Shown piece after piece: positions 1-8,887 of a DNA stretch of 64,000 nt. Position 1 is the stretch's first letter. Each line of letters starts with the position of its first letter. The stretch is from NCBI RefSeq assembly GCF_001500025.1, contig NZ_LQIW01000014.1:1-64000 (forward strand), in the 5' to 3' direction. The notes beneath the pieces were generated by a model. It searched no databases and was not told the DNA's origin. It was given only the letters and a program-made list of their open reading frames with translations. The position numbers were made by a program, and so were the translations under genes. The stretch comes from Mycobacterium sp. IS-1590 (GTDB taxonomy: Bacteria > Actinomycetota > Actinomycetes > Mycobacteriales > Mycobacteriaceae).

Positions 1-1166
1 GCGGGGGTGTCGAGGTTCAGGGTGGGTCGGGGTCGTTTGTTGAGGGTGTCTTGGATGCGTTGCAGATCGGCCTTGGAATGCACGCGCAGGTCGGTGCCCT
101 TTTCGAACCAGAACCGTAGGAGCCGGTTGGTGTTCTCGTTGCTGCCACGCTGCCAGGGCGAATGGGGATCGCAGAAGTAGACCGGTGCCTGCAGTTGCAG
201 GCTGATGTCTTGCCAGCCGGCCATCTCTGAGCCGCGGTCCCAGGTGATGGTGCGGCGCAGCGCAGCCGGCAGCTGGCTCATCGCCGCGATCATCGCGGTG
301 GCCACCGATTCGGCGGTGTGATCGTTGGGCAGGTGCAGCAAGATGGTGAACCGGGTACTGCGCTCGACCAGCGTGCCGATCGCACTGCCACAGCCGCTGC
401 CCAAGATGAGGTCGCCTTCCCAGTGCCCGGGTACGGCCCGATCATCGACTTCCGGGGGACGCTTGCTGATGGTGAGCACATCGCTAAACGGTGGGCGTCG
501 CGGCGCGGCATCGCGTGATTTACGTGCCATACGTTTGGTCGAGAGCCGCTTGTGCAGATCAGCGCGCAGCTGCCCGCGGCCTTGGACGTAGAGGCACTTG
601 TAGATGGTTTCGTGACTCACCCGTGCCAGCCTGTCATCGCGGTGATCGCGGGCCAACACGTCGGCGATCAGCTTGGGGCTCCACCCCTGGTCCATCCACG
701 TGTGGACCTGGGCGCACAACCTGACGTCGTTGAGCTTGAACCCTTTAGGCCGCTTGGCGTTGTGCGCTGCACGGCTGTGCGCCATGCGGGCGTGGTAGTC
801 CCCATCAGCATTGCGGTTGCGGCGCCTTTCGCGCCACACAGTGCTGCGATCACGGTCGATCTGCTCGGCAATGGCAGCATCGCTGAGCCCGGCATCAAGG
901 CCACGCATGATCGCGATGCGCTCATCCAAACTCAGGCGATGTCCTTTACCGCCTGGCCCATCAGGATCACCTGGATCAACCACGCCATGGCCAGCACGAT
1001 TGTTACCCCTCACTAGCTGCATCGCTCCAGCTTCGCGCCACCACAACGTCGCCGCGGTCGTTGACACGCCCATCTCCCGGGCTGCACGCTCCACTCCCAC
1101 GCCCTGACACACCCGATCAAACAACTCCCGACGCGTCGACCGCGGATGCGGATAACCACTTGGCAT
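1..1166 (-). CDS. IS30-family transposase (3' end cut by window edge)
   Basis: This is a DDE transposase catalysing cut-and-paste or circle-mediated movement of its IS30 element. The frame is open from ATG at 1166 to the left edge, giving 388 complete codons and no stop, so the C-terminus is missing. The N-terminal half carries a helix-turn-helix of the IS30 type (LSLDERIAIMRGL..., then a DRSTVWRE segment). The catalytic core follows: GHWEGDLI with the first Asp, WDRGSEM with a conserved Asp, and FCDPHSPWQRGSNENTN with the last Asp and Glu. I checked the whole visible frame and found no stop, so the gene looks intact as far as it is visible. Confidence 0.9.
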   Translation of the reverse strand, partial: MPSGYPHPRSTRRELFDRVCQGVGVERAAREMGVSTTAATLWWREAGAMQLVRGNNRAGHGVVDPGDPDGPGGKGHRLSLDERIAIMRGLDAGLSDAAIAEQIDRDRSTVWRERRRNRNADGDYHARMAHSRAAHNAKRPKGFKLNDVRLCAQVHTWMDQGWSPKLIADVLARDHRDDRLARVSHETIYKCLYVQGRGQLRADLHKRLSTKRMARKSRDAAPRRPPFSDVLTISKRPPEVDDRAVPGHWEGDLILGSGCGSAIGTLVERSTRFTILLHLPNDHTAESVATAMIAAMSQLPAALRRTITWDRGSEMAGWQDISLQLQAPVYFCDPHSPWQRGSNENTNRLLRFWFEKGTDLRVHSKADLQRIQDTLNKRPRPTLNLDTP

Positions 1167-1213
1167 ATGCAACCTCCAAATCCAGGGATGTTGCACTGAC
1201 CGTATGAATCCGC
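1..1213 (-). mobile_element. IS30-family insertion sequence, right part only
   Basis: The element consists of a minus-strand IS30-type transposase gene that runs off the left edge, plus a short non-coding end. At 1189-1213 the plus strand begins TGTTGCACTGACC and continues to GAATCC. This resembles the terminal inverted repeats of IS30 elements, which typically carry a TGTTGC...TTGACC-like end, so I place the outer end near 1213. The other end and any target duplication lie outside the window. The end assignment is inference; the transposase identity is clear. Confidence 0.75.
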
Positions 1214-1308
1214 GGCGCCCGGAGCGTGACGTAACCCCACACTCGACGTCGCGTATCTCACTGCCAGCTGCCTTGCCGGCCGAACAGTTGTAGTTTCACA
1301 ATTGTTGG

Positions 1309-2745
1309 GTGAACGAAACCGTCGTCCGGTCAATGAGCGCTCGGCGCAAGGCCATCATCCTGGTGACTTGCTGCCTGAGCCTGCTGATCGTGTCGATGGA
1401 CGCGACGATCGTCAACGTCGCGATCCCCAACATCCGCGCCGACCTCAACGCCACCGGGTCCCAGCTGCAATGGGTGATCGACATCTACACGCTGGTGTTG
1501 GCGTCGTTGCTGCTGCTGTCCGGTGCGGCCGCCGACCGGTTCGGTCGGCGAGGCACATTCCAACTCGGGCTGACGGTGTTCGCGGTCGCGTCGCTGCTGT
1601 GCAGCCTGGCGCCGAACATCGAGACGCTGATCGCCGCGCGCTTCCTGCAGGCGATCGGTGGCTCGATGATGAACCCGGTCGCGATGTCGATCATCACGCA
1701 GGTGTTCACCGGGCGGGTGGAACGAGCCCGGGCCATCGGAATCTGGGGCGGGGTCGTGGGCATCTCGATGGCCGCGGGGCCGATCGTCGGTGGTGTGCTC
1801 ATCGAGTGGATCAATTGGCGCGCGGTGTTCTGGATCAATCTGCCGATCTGCGCGTTGGCGATTCTGCTGACGGTCATCTTCGTTCCGAGATCCAAGTCGC
1901 TGACGATGCGCGACGTCGATCCGGTCGGACAGGCCCTCGGCATGGCGTTCCTGTTCGGGCTCGTCTTCGTACTCATCGAGGGCCCGGTCATGGGGTGGAC
2001 AGACGCTCGTACAGTCGCCGTGGCGGTCGGCGCGGTCGCCGCCTTCGTCGGCTTCCTGGCTTATGAGGCGCGTCGGCGGGATCCGTTCATCGATTTGAGG
2101 TTCTTCCGGAGTATCCCGTTCGCATCGGCGACGATGATCGCGGTGTGCGCGTTCGCGTCGTGGGGTGCCTTCCTGTTCATGATGTCGCTGTATCTGCAGG
2201 ACGAGCGCGGCTTCTCGGCGTTCCACACCGGGTTGATCTATCTGCCGATAGCCGTTGGCGCGCTGGTGTTTTCACCGTTGTCGGGCCGGATGGTCGGGCG
2301 GTTCGGGGCTCGGCCGTCACTGTTGATCGCTGGGACACTGATCACGGCGGCGACGGTCATGCTCGCTCAGCTGTCGGCGACGACGCCGGTGTGGCAGCTG
2401 CTCGTGATCTTCGCGGTCTTCGGCATCGGGTTCTCGATGGTCAACGCGCCGGTGACGAACGCGGCGGTCAGCGGCATGCCGACCGACCGGGCGGGCGCCG
2501 CGTCGGCGATCGCGTCGACCAGCAGGCAGGTCGGCGTGAGTATCGGTGTGGCGCTGTGTGGTTCGGTTGCGGGCGGCGCGCTGGCAGCGACGGGTCCCGG
2601 CTTCGCGCAGGCCGCCCGACCGCTGTGGCTGATCTGCGCTGTGCTCGGGGTGGTGATCATCATCCTCGGCTTCTACTCGACCTCCGGACGAGCGTTGCGG
2701 TCGGCCGATCGGCTGGAACCGTTGGTGGCGCCCGATGTCCGGTAA
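1309..2745 (+). CDS. MFS drug/solute exporter, DHA2 (EmrB/QacA-like) family
   Basis: Inner-membrane proton antiporter of about 478 residues, the usual length for a 14-helix DHA2 exporter. The first helix ends in DATIVNVAIPNI, a typical DHA2 motif, followed by the loop motif GAAADRFGRRG and a GPIVGGVLIEW stretch in the motif-C region. Hydrophobic segments run through to the C-terminus. The start chosen is GTG 1309; an ATG at 1333 (residue 9) is equally possible because neither has a strong Shine-Dalgarno sequence. It overlaps the next gene, a MarR regulator, by 11 bases, so the two are probably co-transcribed and the regulator probably controls the pump. The substrate cannot be told from the sequence. 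Confidence 0.9.
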   Translation: MNETVVRSMSARRKAIILVTCCLSLLIVSMDATIVNVAIPNIRADLNATGSQLQWVIDIYTLVLASLLLLSGAAADRFGRRGTFQLGLTVFAVASLLCSLAPNIETLIAARFLQAIGGSMMNPVAMSIITQVFTGRVERARAIGIWGGVVGISMAAGPIVGGVLIEWINWRAVFWINLPICALAILLTVIFVPRSKSLTMRDVDPVGQALGMAFLFGLVFVLIEGPVMGWTDARTVAVAVGAVAAFVGFLAYEARRRDPFIDLRFFRSIPFASATMIAVCAFASWGAFLFMMSLYLQDERGFSAFHTGLIYLPIAVGALVFSPLSGRMVGRFGARPSLLIAGTLITAATVMLAQLSATTPVWQLLVIFAVFGIGFSMVNAPVTNAAVSGMPTDRAGAASAIASTSRQVGVSIGVALCGSVAGGALAATGPGFAQAARPLWLICAVLGVVIIILGFYSTSGRALRSADRLEPLVAPDVR

Positions 2746-3151
2746 TCGAGCGGCCGACGAGGCGTGGCGAGCGATGGCTGCCTTCGTCATCGAGAACCAC
2801 GACAGCTGGAAGCGGGCGGTCGTCGAGCAGTCCGGTCTGCCGTTCAGCAGAGTGCGCATCTTGCGGCGGTTGAGCCGACGGCCGATGACGGTCAAGGAGT
2901 TGGCGCACGCGGCGACCATCGACGCGCCGGCCGCCACCGTCGCGGTCAACGACCTGGAAGGGCGCGGCTTGGTGGTGCGTCAGGTGGATCCGGCCAATCG
3001 CCGGTGCAAGCGGGTATCGCTCACCGATGCCGGACGCGCCATGGTGGCCAAGATCGACGCGATCGAGGACCCGGCGCCGGAAGCCATGGCGAATCTGGAC
3101 CAAGCTGAAATCATGGCGCTTCGTCGCATTGTGACCAAGATGCGCTCTTAG
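2735..3151 (+). CDS. MarR-family transcriptional regulator
   Basis: A 138-residue winged-helix regulator, the normal MarR length. The recognition part reads MTVKELAHAATIDAPAATVAVNDLEGRGLVVR. It is followed by a wing with DPANRRCKRVSLTDAG, the segment that contacts DNA in MarR proteins (D-x-R-x4-K-x3-L-T-x2-G pattern). Its ATG lies inside the 3' end of the DHA2 transporter gene, an arrangement typical of a pump with its own repressor. The effector is unknown. Its stop codon overlaps by four bases the end of the convergent FAD oxidoreductase gene. Confidence 0.9.
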   Translation: MSGNRAADEAWRAMAAFVIENHDSWKRAVVEQSGLPFSRVRILRRLSRRPMTVKELAHAATIDAPAATVAVNDLEGRGLVVRQVDPANRRCKRVSLTDAGRAMVAKIDAIEDPAPEAMANLDQAEIMALRRIVTKMRS

Positions 3152-4716
3152 CTTTCCAACACCGCCATCGCGGCATTGTGGCCGCCGATCCCCGAGACTC
3201 CGCCACCACGACGTGATCCCGACCCGCACAGGAGGATTCGGTCATGCGCGGTCGCCACACCCCAGCGTCGAGCCGGAGTGTCGAGCGGCTCGTCGTCCTC
3301 GGCGAACGGCCACGTCAGCCCACCGTGAAAGATGTGCCCACCAGTCATACCGAGCGAGTGCTCGAGGTCGACCGTCATCTTCGCCTCAATGCACAGCCGG
3401 CCCGCCGAGTCCTCCATCAGGACATCGTGAATGGGTTCGGCCAGAACGGAATTCAATGAACTGAGCACCGCCGATGTCAATGTGTCCCGCATTCGGTCGG
3501 GGTCACCTGACGACACCAGGTGGTGAGGAGTGTGCAGACCGAAGACCGTCAGCGTCTGCGCACCGGCAGCGCGCAGTTCATCGGACAGAATCGACGGGTC
3601 GGTCAGCGAGTGACAGTAGATCTCGCACGGCAGCGGGTCCGGTACCGCGCCGTCGACAGCTCGCAGATATGCCGAGTCCAACTGGCTGAACATTTCGTTG
3701 ATGTGAAACGTCCCGCCGAATGCCTGCTCCGGTGTGACGGTCTGGTCGCGCAACCGCGGTAGGCGCCGCAGCATCAGGTTCACCTTGACCTGCGCACCCG
3801 GCGTCGACTCCGACGGCTGCTCACCCAGCAAGCCCACCAACACCGTGGGCGTCACGTTGGCCAGTACCACCTCCCCGCGTACGGAGTGGTCGATGCCATC
3901 GCAGTGGTACCGCACTTCACCCTCTGGGTCGAGAGCGTATACCTCAGTGCCGCAGGTTATTTCGGCACCATAGCCGGTGGCGGCAGCAGCCAGCGCACCG
4001 GTGACGGCGCCCATCCCCCCGATCGGTACGTCCCAGTCGCCGGTTCCGCCGCCAAGCAGGTGGTAGAGAAAGCAGACGTTCTGAATCAGTGACGGGTCAT
4101 CGAGGCGGGCGAAGGTTCCGATCAACGCGTCGGTGGCCATCACACCGCGCACGACGTCGTTGTCGACGGCGGAGGAGATCGCGTGCCCGATCGGCTCGTC
4201 GACCATCGACCGCCACGCGGTCTCATCACCGACGAGATGTCGCGCCTCGCTGCGGCGGGGCAACGGTTCCAGCAGCGTCGGCCAAATTTGCTCGACGAGG
4301 CCACCACACCGGCGGTAGAACTCGGCGAATCGCGGCCCATCGTCGGCCGCGCCGATCGCACCGAACGTTGACGTGGGACCGATCAGCAGTCCAGTGCGTC
4401 CGCCGGTCGCTGGATCGGGCGTGTAGGACGAGTAGCGACGACGCACCAAGCGCACCCGCGCGCCGAGGTCGTCGATGATCCGTCGGGGCAACAGGCTGAC
4501 GAGGTAGGAGTACCGCGACAAGCGGGCGTCGACTCCCTCAAAGGCGTGCGCGGACACCGCCGCACCGCCGACATGGTCGAGGCGCTCCAGTACCCGTACC
4601 CGACGGCCCGCCTTGGCCAGGTAGGCAGCCGCAACGAGCCCGTTGTGCCCGCCGCCGACGACGATGACGTCGTATGTCGCCGCCGGAGCGGCTCCGGCGG
4701 CGTAACGCGAACTCAG
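3148..4716 (-). CDS. FAD/NAD(P)-dependent oxidoreductase, phytoene-dehydrogenase-like (Rv0897c-like)
   Basis: Flavoprotein of the amine oxidase / phytoene desaturase superfamily; substrate unknown. The dinucleotide-binding motif VVGGGHNGLVAAAYLAKAG followed by LERLDHVGGAAVS is encoded at about 4661-4558. The first ATG/GTG/TTG of the frame (GTG 4557) lies after this motif and would delete it. The frame stays open upstream, and CTG at 4716 has a GAGGG about nine bases before it. That start gives about 522 residues, close to the ~535 I recall for Rv0897c. It overlaps the DUF2630 stop, as in a tightly packed operon. The C-terminus has the FAD-contact segment ILLCGSGSRRGGGVSGIGG. The gene order with the DUF2630 gene and prrBA matches M. 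tuberculosis Rv0897c/Rv0898c/prrBA. Start codon uncertain; family confident. Confidence 0.8.
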   Translation of the reverse strand: MSSRYAAGAAPAATYDVIVVGGGHNGLVAAAYLAKAGRRVRVLERLDHVGGAAVSAHAFEGVDARLSRYSYLVSLLPRRIIDDLGARVRLVRRRYSSYTPDPATGGRTGLLIGPTSTFGAIGAADDGPRFAEFYRRCGGLVEQIWPTLLEPLPRRSEARHLVGDETAWRSMVDEPIGHAISSAVDNDVVRGVMATDALIGTFARLDDPSLIQNVCFLYHLLGGGTGDWDVPIGGMGAVTGALAAAATGYGAEITCGTEVYALDPEGEVRYHCDGIDHSVRGEVVLANVTPTVLVGLLGEQPSESTPGAQVKVNLMLRRLPRLRDQTVTPEQAFGGTFHINEMFSQLDSAYLRAVDGAVPDPLPCEIYCHSLTDPSILSDELRAAGAQTLTVFGLHTPHHLVSSGDPDRMRDTLTSAVLSSLNSVLAEPIHDVLMEDSAGRLCIEAKMTVDLEHSLGMTGGHIFHGGLTWPFAEDDEPLDTPARRWGVATAHDRILLCGSGSRRGGGVSGIGGHNAAMAVLES

Positions 4717-4961
4717 TTGAGGTAGCCCTCGACCTCGTCCGGCGGACGCACTTCGGCTTCCCGCGGGTCACCGCCGGTCTCCCGCAGAGCCCGCCGCTGC
4801 CGCAAGAGATCCCAGCACTGGTCGAGCTGCACCTCGACGGCCTTGAGCCGCTTGTGCTCCTCGGACTCGTCGATCTCGCGGTTCTGAAGCTTGGCCCGCA
4901 GGTCCTGCTCCTCGGCGACCAGCCGGTTGACCTGGTCGAGAATGTCTTGGTCTTTGGTCAC
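4713..4961 (-). CDS. DUF2630 family protein (Rv0898c-like)
   Basis: An 82-residue, highly charged, mostly helical protein starting at GTG 4961 (begins MTKDQDILDQVNRLVAEEQ). It has the heptad-rich look of the DUF2630 family found across actinobacteria; biochemical role unknown. It lies directly upstream of the FAD oxidoreductase gene, with its stop overlapping the proposed start of that gene. It diverges from the FKBP gene with only 30 bases between the two starts. The same small gene precedes the oxidoreductase in M. tuberculosis (Rv0898c), which supports calling it real despite its size. Confidence 0.8.
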   Translation of the reverse strand: MTKDQDILDQVNRLVAEEQDLRAKLQNREIDESEEHKRLKAVEVQLDQCWDLLRQRRALRETGGDPREAEVRPPDEVEGYLN

Positions 4962-4991
4962 AGCACCAGTCTGCCCGACTACCGTGAGTGC

Positions 4992-5366
4992 GTGACTTCA
5001 AGTTCAGGGCAGAAGCCCGAGATCGAATTCCCCGACGGTCCTCCGCCAACCGAGTTGGTGATCACGGACCTGGTCGTCGGCGACGGAGCTGAAGCGGTGC
5101 CCGGCGGCAACGTTGAGGTGCACTACGTCGGCGTGGAATATGACACCGGCGAGGAATTCGACAGCTCGTGGAACCGTGGCGAGTCGATCGGATTTCCGCT
5201 GCGTGGCCTCATCCAGGGTTGGCAGGACGGTATTCCGGGGATGAAGGTCGGCGGTCGTCGACAGCTGGTGATCCCGCCGGAGCAGGCCTACGGTCCCGCC
5301 GGCGGTGGGCACCGGCTGTCCGGCAAGACGTTGATATTTGTCATCGACCTGTTGGCGACGCGCTAG
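4992..5366 (+). CDS. FKBP-type peptidyl-prolyl cis-trans isomerase
   Basis: Catalyses cis-trans isomerisation of X-Pro bonds. The 124-residue protein is essentially one FKBP domain, with VEVHYVGVEYDTGEEFDSSW, then GLIQGWQDGIPGMKVGGRR and LVIPPEQAYG, the hallmark segments of the FKBP active-site pocket. GTG 4992 is chosen because the domain begins shortly after it; upstream in-frame sequence overlaps the oppositely oriented DUF2630 gene and is not protein-like. There is no signal peptide, so it is probably cytoplasmic. It converges on prrB, whose stop lies two bases beyond its own. Confidence 0.92.
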   Translation: MTSSSGQKPEIEFPDGPPPTELVITDLVVGDGAEAVPGGNVEVHYVGVEYDTGEEFDSSWNRGESIGFPLRGLIQGWQDGIPGMKVGGRRQLVIPPEQAYGPAGGGHRLSGKTLIFVIDLLATR

Positions 5367-5367
5367 C

Positions 5368-6714
5368 TCATTGGTGGCCGGGCAAGCGCAGCAGCAGGCG
5401 AGCGCCACCGAGCGGGCTCTCCTCCAAAGAGGCTGTGCCGCGATGCAGTTCGGCCTGTTGGGCCACCAAAGCCAGGCCGAGCCCTGAGCCCGACACCGAC
5501 GCCGTCGATCCGCGAGAGAACCGTTCGAACACGATCGAGCGCTCCTCCTCGGGGATGCCGACGCCGTCGTCATCGATCGCGATCTCCACACCCGCCCGTG
5601 AGCTGACCGCCGACAGTTGAACGCGTGTCGCGCCGCCGTGTTTCACCGCGTTGGCAATTGCGTTGTCGACCGCCAACCGCAGACCTGCGGGCAGGCCCAC
5701 GATGATCACCGTCGGCGCAGGCACCAACGACACCTCCAGGTCCGGGTAGACCCGCATCGCGTCATGGGCGGCTCGGTCCAGCAACTCCGTGATGTCGACG
5801 GGCACGTGGTCGTCGGCGGTCGACAGTTCACCCTGCGCCAGCCGTTCCAGCGCGCCGAGTGTCGCCTCGATGCGCGACTGCGTGCGGATCACGTCGTTGA
5901 CCACCTCTTTGCGTTGGTCCTCTGGCAGGTCGAGGGTGGACAGCACCTCGAGGTTGGTCCGCATCGCAGTCAACGGCGTGCGCAGTTCGTGGGCGGAGAC
6001 CGAGGCGAAGTCGCGCGCCGACGCCAGCGCGGCCTTGGTCCGGTCCTGTTCCTTCCACACGCGTTCGACCAGGCCCTTCACCGCCTCGGCGATCTCGACG
6101 GCCTCAGTCGCGCCCCGCACCTCGACGTCGGGGTCCTCGTCGCCGGCGTCGATCTGACGGGTTTGTTGCGCCAGGCTCTTGAGCGGGCGCACTGCGAACG
6201 CGGCCAGTACCCATCCGAACACCGAGGCGGCGCCGACGGCGAACACGCAGATGATGATCACTCTTCGGTGCAGGTTGTTGGTGTCGGCGATGGTGGCGTC
6301 GTAGGTGGCGCCGACGGCCACCGACATCGGCCCGGGGTAGTAGGGGATGTCGACGGTGCGGACCCGATAGCGCACGCCGTCGACGTAGGTGTCGGCGTAT
6401 CCGGGTTCGAGCTGGGGGAGTACGACATCGGAGTTGGACGTCACCTCGTCACCGCGGTGCACGGTGATGACCGCGTCCTGGTTGGTCGGCGACTTCGGTA
6501 TCTCGTCCAGACCCCGCGGTAGGAACGGGATCGCGAAGCCGGCGGCTTCGTCGAGCCGGCGGTCGAGGCGTTCCTTGCGGTCGTTGGTGATGCCGACCCA
6601 GACGACCGTTCCCACGATGACGACGACGATCGCCGCGCCGATCGCGGTGGCCAGCGCGACGCGGGTGCGCAGCGAGGGAGTTCGGCGGAAGATCCGCGAG
6701 AGCACAGACATCAC
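5368..6714 (-). CDS. prrB: Sensor histidine kinase PrrB
   Basis: Membrane sensor kinase of 448 residues and partner of PrrA. There is a transmembrane helix near residues 20-43, an extracytoplasmic domain, a second helix near 150-172, then HAMP. The dimerisation/phosphoacceptor box [19 protein letters not shown] carries His242. The ATPase domain has the N-box [12 protein letters not shown], the G1 box [13 protein letters not shown] and a G2 stretch [10 protein letters not shown]. It overlaps prrA by four bases (ATGA), so the two are translated together. Gene order prrA-prrB next to the Rv0897c/Rv0898c-like genes matches M. tuberculosis, where PrrAB is an essential system linked to early intracellular adaptation and respiration. 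That role is taken from the M. tuberculosis orthologue. Confidence 0.95.
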   Translation of the reverse strand: MMSVLSRIFRRTPSLRTRVALATAIGAAIVVVIVGTVVWVGITNDRKERLDRRLDEAAGFAIPFLPRGLDEIPKSPTNQDAVITVHRGDEVTSNSDVVLPQLEPGYADTYVDGVRYRVRTVDIPYYPGPMSVAVGATYDATIADTNNLHRRVIIICVFAVGAASVFGWVLAAFAVRPLKSLAQQTRQIDAGDEDPDVEVRGATEAVEIAEAVKGLVERVWKEQDRTKAALASARDFASVSAHELRTPLTAMRTNLEVLSTLDLPEDQRKEVVNDVIRTQSRIEATLGALERLAQGELSTADDHVPVDITELLDRAAHDAMRVYPDLEVSLVPAPTVIIVGLPAGLRLAVDNAIANAVKHGGATRVQLSAVSSRAGVEIAIDDDGVGIPEEERSIVFERFSRGSTASVSGSGLGLALVAQQAELHRGTASLEESPLGGARLLLRLPGHQ

Positions 6715-7424
6715 TGAGTTCGGAGCACGAATCCCACTCCGCGAACGGTGTGCAGGAGCCGGGGAGCACCGCCTGCTTCGAGCTTGCGGCGCAGGTAGCC
6801 GATGAAGACGTCGACGACGTTGGTGTCGGCGGCGAAGTCGTAGCCCCAGACGAGCTCAAGCAGCTGTGCGCGCGACAGCACGGCCGTCTTGTGCTCGGCC
6901 AGCACCGCGAGCAGGTCGAATTCGCGTTTGGTCAGGTCGACGTCGACGCCGTTGACGCGGGCTCGGCGACCCGGAATGTCGACCTCCAGAGGTCCGACCT
7001 GGATGGTTTCCGAGGAGAAGGTGGCGGTGGACCCGCGCCTGCGCAGCAGCGCCTTCACGCGGGCCACCAGCTCCTGCAGCACGAACGGTTTGACCAGGTA
7101 GTCGTCGGCTCCGGCCTCCAGACCGGCGACCCGGTCGTCGACCGAGCTTCGCGCGGAGAGCACGCATACCGGTACGTCGTTGTCCATTGCGCGCAGCGCG
7201 GTGACCACACTGACTCCGTCGAGCACGGGCATGTTGATGTCCAGGACGATCGCGTCCGGTCGGGTCTCGGTGGCGCTGCGCAGCGCCTCCGCGCCGTCGA
7301 CTGCGGTGGCCACGTCGAACCCGGACAGCCGCAGGCCGCGCTCGAGCGAGGCCAGCACATCGGGATCGTCGTCGACCACGAGAACGCGGGGTGAGGCTCC
7401 GCCACTGTCTGTACCACTGGCCAT
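6711..7424 (-). CDS. prrA: Response regulator PrrA (OmpR/PhoB family)
   Basis: DNA-binding response regulator of 237 residues. The receiver domain has the acidic cluster VVDDD near residue 17, the phosphoacceptor Asp62 in [12 protein letters not shown], the switch region VCVLSARSS and Lys in DDYLVKPF. The OmpR-type winged helix spans about 140-237, with [16 protein letters not shown] and [16 protein letters not shown]. As far as I recall it, the M. tuberculosis PrrA sequence is nearly identical throughout. It is the first gene of a prrA-prrB operon and overlaps prrB by four bases. The 88-base gap upstream presumably holds its promoter. Confidence 0.97.
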   Translation of the reverse strand: MASGTDSGGASPRVLVVDDDPDVLASLERGLRLSGFDVATAVDGAEALRSATETRPDAIVLDINMPVLDGVSVVTALRAMDNDVPVCVLSARSSVDDRVAGLEAGADDYLVKPFVLQELVARVKALLRRRGSTATFSSETIQVGPLEVDIPGRRARVNGVDVDLTKREFDLLAVLAEHKTAVLSRAQLLELVWGYDFAADTNVVDVFIGYLRRKLEAGGAPRLLHTVRGVGFVLRTQ

Positions 7425-7512
7425 GTAGCCAATCTTGCCTGATTGATGGGCTCAAGCGGGGGAGGCGGTGCAGATGCTTTCGGGACGGCGCACCACGTTG
7501 GAGCCGAGCACC

Positions 7513-8331
7513 TCAGCGCGTTTCGATGACTTGTACGTTGCCGCTTTCTGAGCGAGCTGTGACTACAGGGGCGCCCGCGTCGGTGGTTGTCGCCACAGTC
7601 ACCCTCGTCTCGCCATCTGGGGGGCCGGATCGGGTGCGCACACGATACGGCTCCGAGCGGGGCATCCCCACAGTTACGTTGCCGCTGGCGATCGCTTCAG
7701 TCGTGCGTGGCGCCGCACGGAATTCCACGGAAATGTTTCCGGATTTCGCGGTGGCCGTGAATGATTCGGAAACGGCAATCCTAGTACTGGTGTTGACGTC
7801 ACCACGGCGGACGTCTACATCTATCAGACGAGCCGATCCACCGAGCGTGACGGTGCCGTCATCGCTCTTCGCGACCAGCTGATCGAGGTCGGCCTCGGAG
7901 GTCAGCGTGCCGGCCGAGTGGTTGACCGTCACGCTCAAGAGCCGTCCGACATCTGGCGGCAGGACAACTTTGATCTCGCCGGTGGCGTTGAACCAGAGGA
8001 ACTCGGAACCGCTGTCGCGCAGGGTGAGCCGGCTGCGGTCCGCCTCGACGGTGACCGCCAGCGGCGGATCGTCGGCCCTTGTCACCATGCGGAGGTCGAC
8101 GCGTGGCGCTGGGGCCTCGTCCTCGGTAATGAGGCGGACGGCTACGGGAACGTTGCCAGTGTCGATGGTCAGCTGTCGCAGGTCGGTCGGCAGCACAGCG
8201 GTATCGGTGATTAGGCGGCTGCCGCTGAGCCCGATTGCCAGAACACCGAGTCCGGCCAGCGTTCCGAGTAAGACCAGTGCTGCGATGACGACGAGGACGA
8301 CGCGCATCGCGGTACGGCGGCCGCCCGACAT
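7513..8331 (-). CDS. DUF4097-type membrane-anchored adhesin-like protein
   Basis: About 272 residues from ATG 8331 (an upstream in-frame start at 8391 would overlap the preceding gene by 20 bases). A short basic N-terminus leads into one hydrophobic helix (VVLVVIAALVLLGTLAGLGVLAIGL), then an extracytoplasmic domain rich in beta-strand repeats such as SDDGTVTLGGSARL and AKSGNISVEF. The recurring xSGxVxV pattern is the signature of the DUF4097 beta-helix family. Such proteins often accompany envelope-stress two-component systems. Here the gene lies at the end of a minus-strand run with a NarL-type system, so a role in envelope sensing is a reasonable inference but not shown. Confidence 0.75.
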   Translation of the reverse strand: MSGGRRTAMRVVLVVIAALVLLGTLAGLGVLAIGLSGSRLITDTAVLPTDLRQLTIDTGNVPVAVRLITEDEAPAPRVDLRMVTRADDPPLAVTVEADRSRLTLRDSGSEFLWFNATGEIKVVLPPDVGRLLSVTVNHSAGTLTSEADLDQLVAKSDDGTVTLGGSARLIDVDVRRGDVNTSTRIAVSESFTATAKSGNISVEFRAAPRTTEAIASGNVTVGMPRSEPYRVRTRSGPPDGETRVTVATTTDAGAPVVTARSESGNVQVIETR

Positions 8332-8371
8332 TACGAATGGCGGCTGGCAACGACGCCGATCCTGATCACGG

Positions 8372-8887
8372 CTACTTCTGCTCCTGCGCATCGAGGTGAG
8401 CCGCGGCGCGCTTGAGGATCAGAACCGCGTCCGCCCTGGTGGTGTACGCGTCGTCGTTATAGGCCTGCAGGCTCGGCCAGGCCCGAGCGGCGACGGAATT
8501 TGCCAGGCGAAGTACCAGGCATTCCAGCCGCTCCACCTGCTCGAGCGCCGCGTAGGACTGCGTGGCGTGCCAGTAGCCCGACGCCGCGCGCAGGGCCCCA
8601 CCGAGACAGTAACTGCACGGGGACGCTGCGGGCTCGGTGCGCACGACATAGCCACCCCGACCGACATGCTCGGCGCGCACCCGCACCCATTCGCCCGGTG
8701 AGTCTGCGTCGGCGCGCAACTCAGCTCCTTCCGCGTCGCGGCAGTAGGTGCCCTGGGTCCACCCGTTTTCGGCCTCGATGAGCCCCAGCGCCTCTTCGAT
8801 CACCTCTCGGTCGGTCTTCGGCGGCGTCGTCTGAGCGGTTAGGCGGGAGATCGTTGTCATGATTCGTAGTCCTATCTTATGGGTCAC
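8372..8887 (-). CDS. DUF6197 family protein, function unknown
   Basis: 171 residues from GTG 8887 (GTGA overlap with the stop of the upstream response regulator), or 162 from ATG 8860. The N-terminal part VIEEALGLIEAENGWTQGTY followed by CSYCLGGAL and a helical C-terminus resembles DUF6197 proteins of actinobacteria. No catalytic motif can be recognised. The tight coupling to the LuxR-type regulator and sensor kinase upstream and the DUF4097 gene downstream suggests one operon. Confidence 0.75.
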   Translation of the reverse strand: MTHKIGLRIMTTISRLTAQTTPPKTDREVIEEALGLIEAENGWTQGTYCRDAEGAELRADADSPGEWVRVRAEHVGRGGYVVRTEPAASPCSYCLGGALRAASGYWHATQSYAALEQVERLECLVLRLANSVAARAWPSLQAYNDDAYTTRADAVLILKRAAAHLDAQEQK

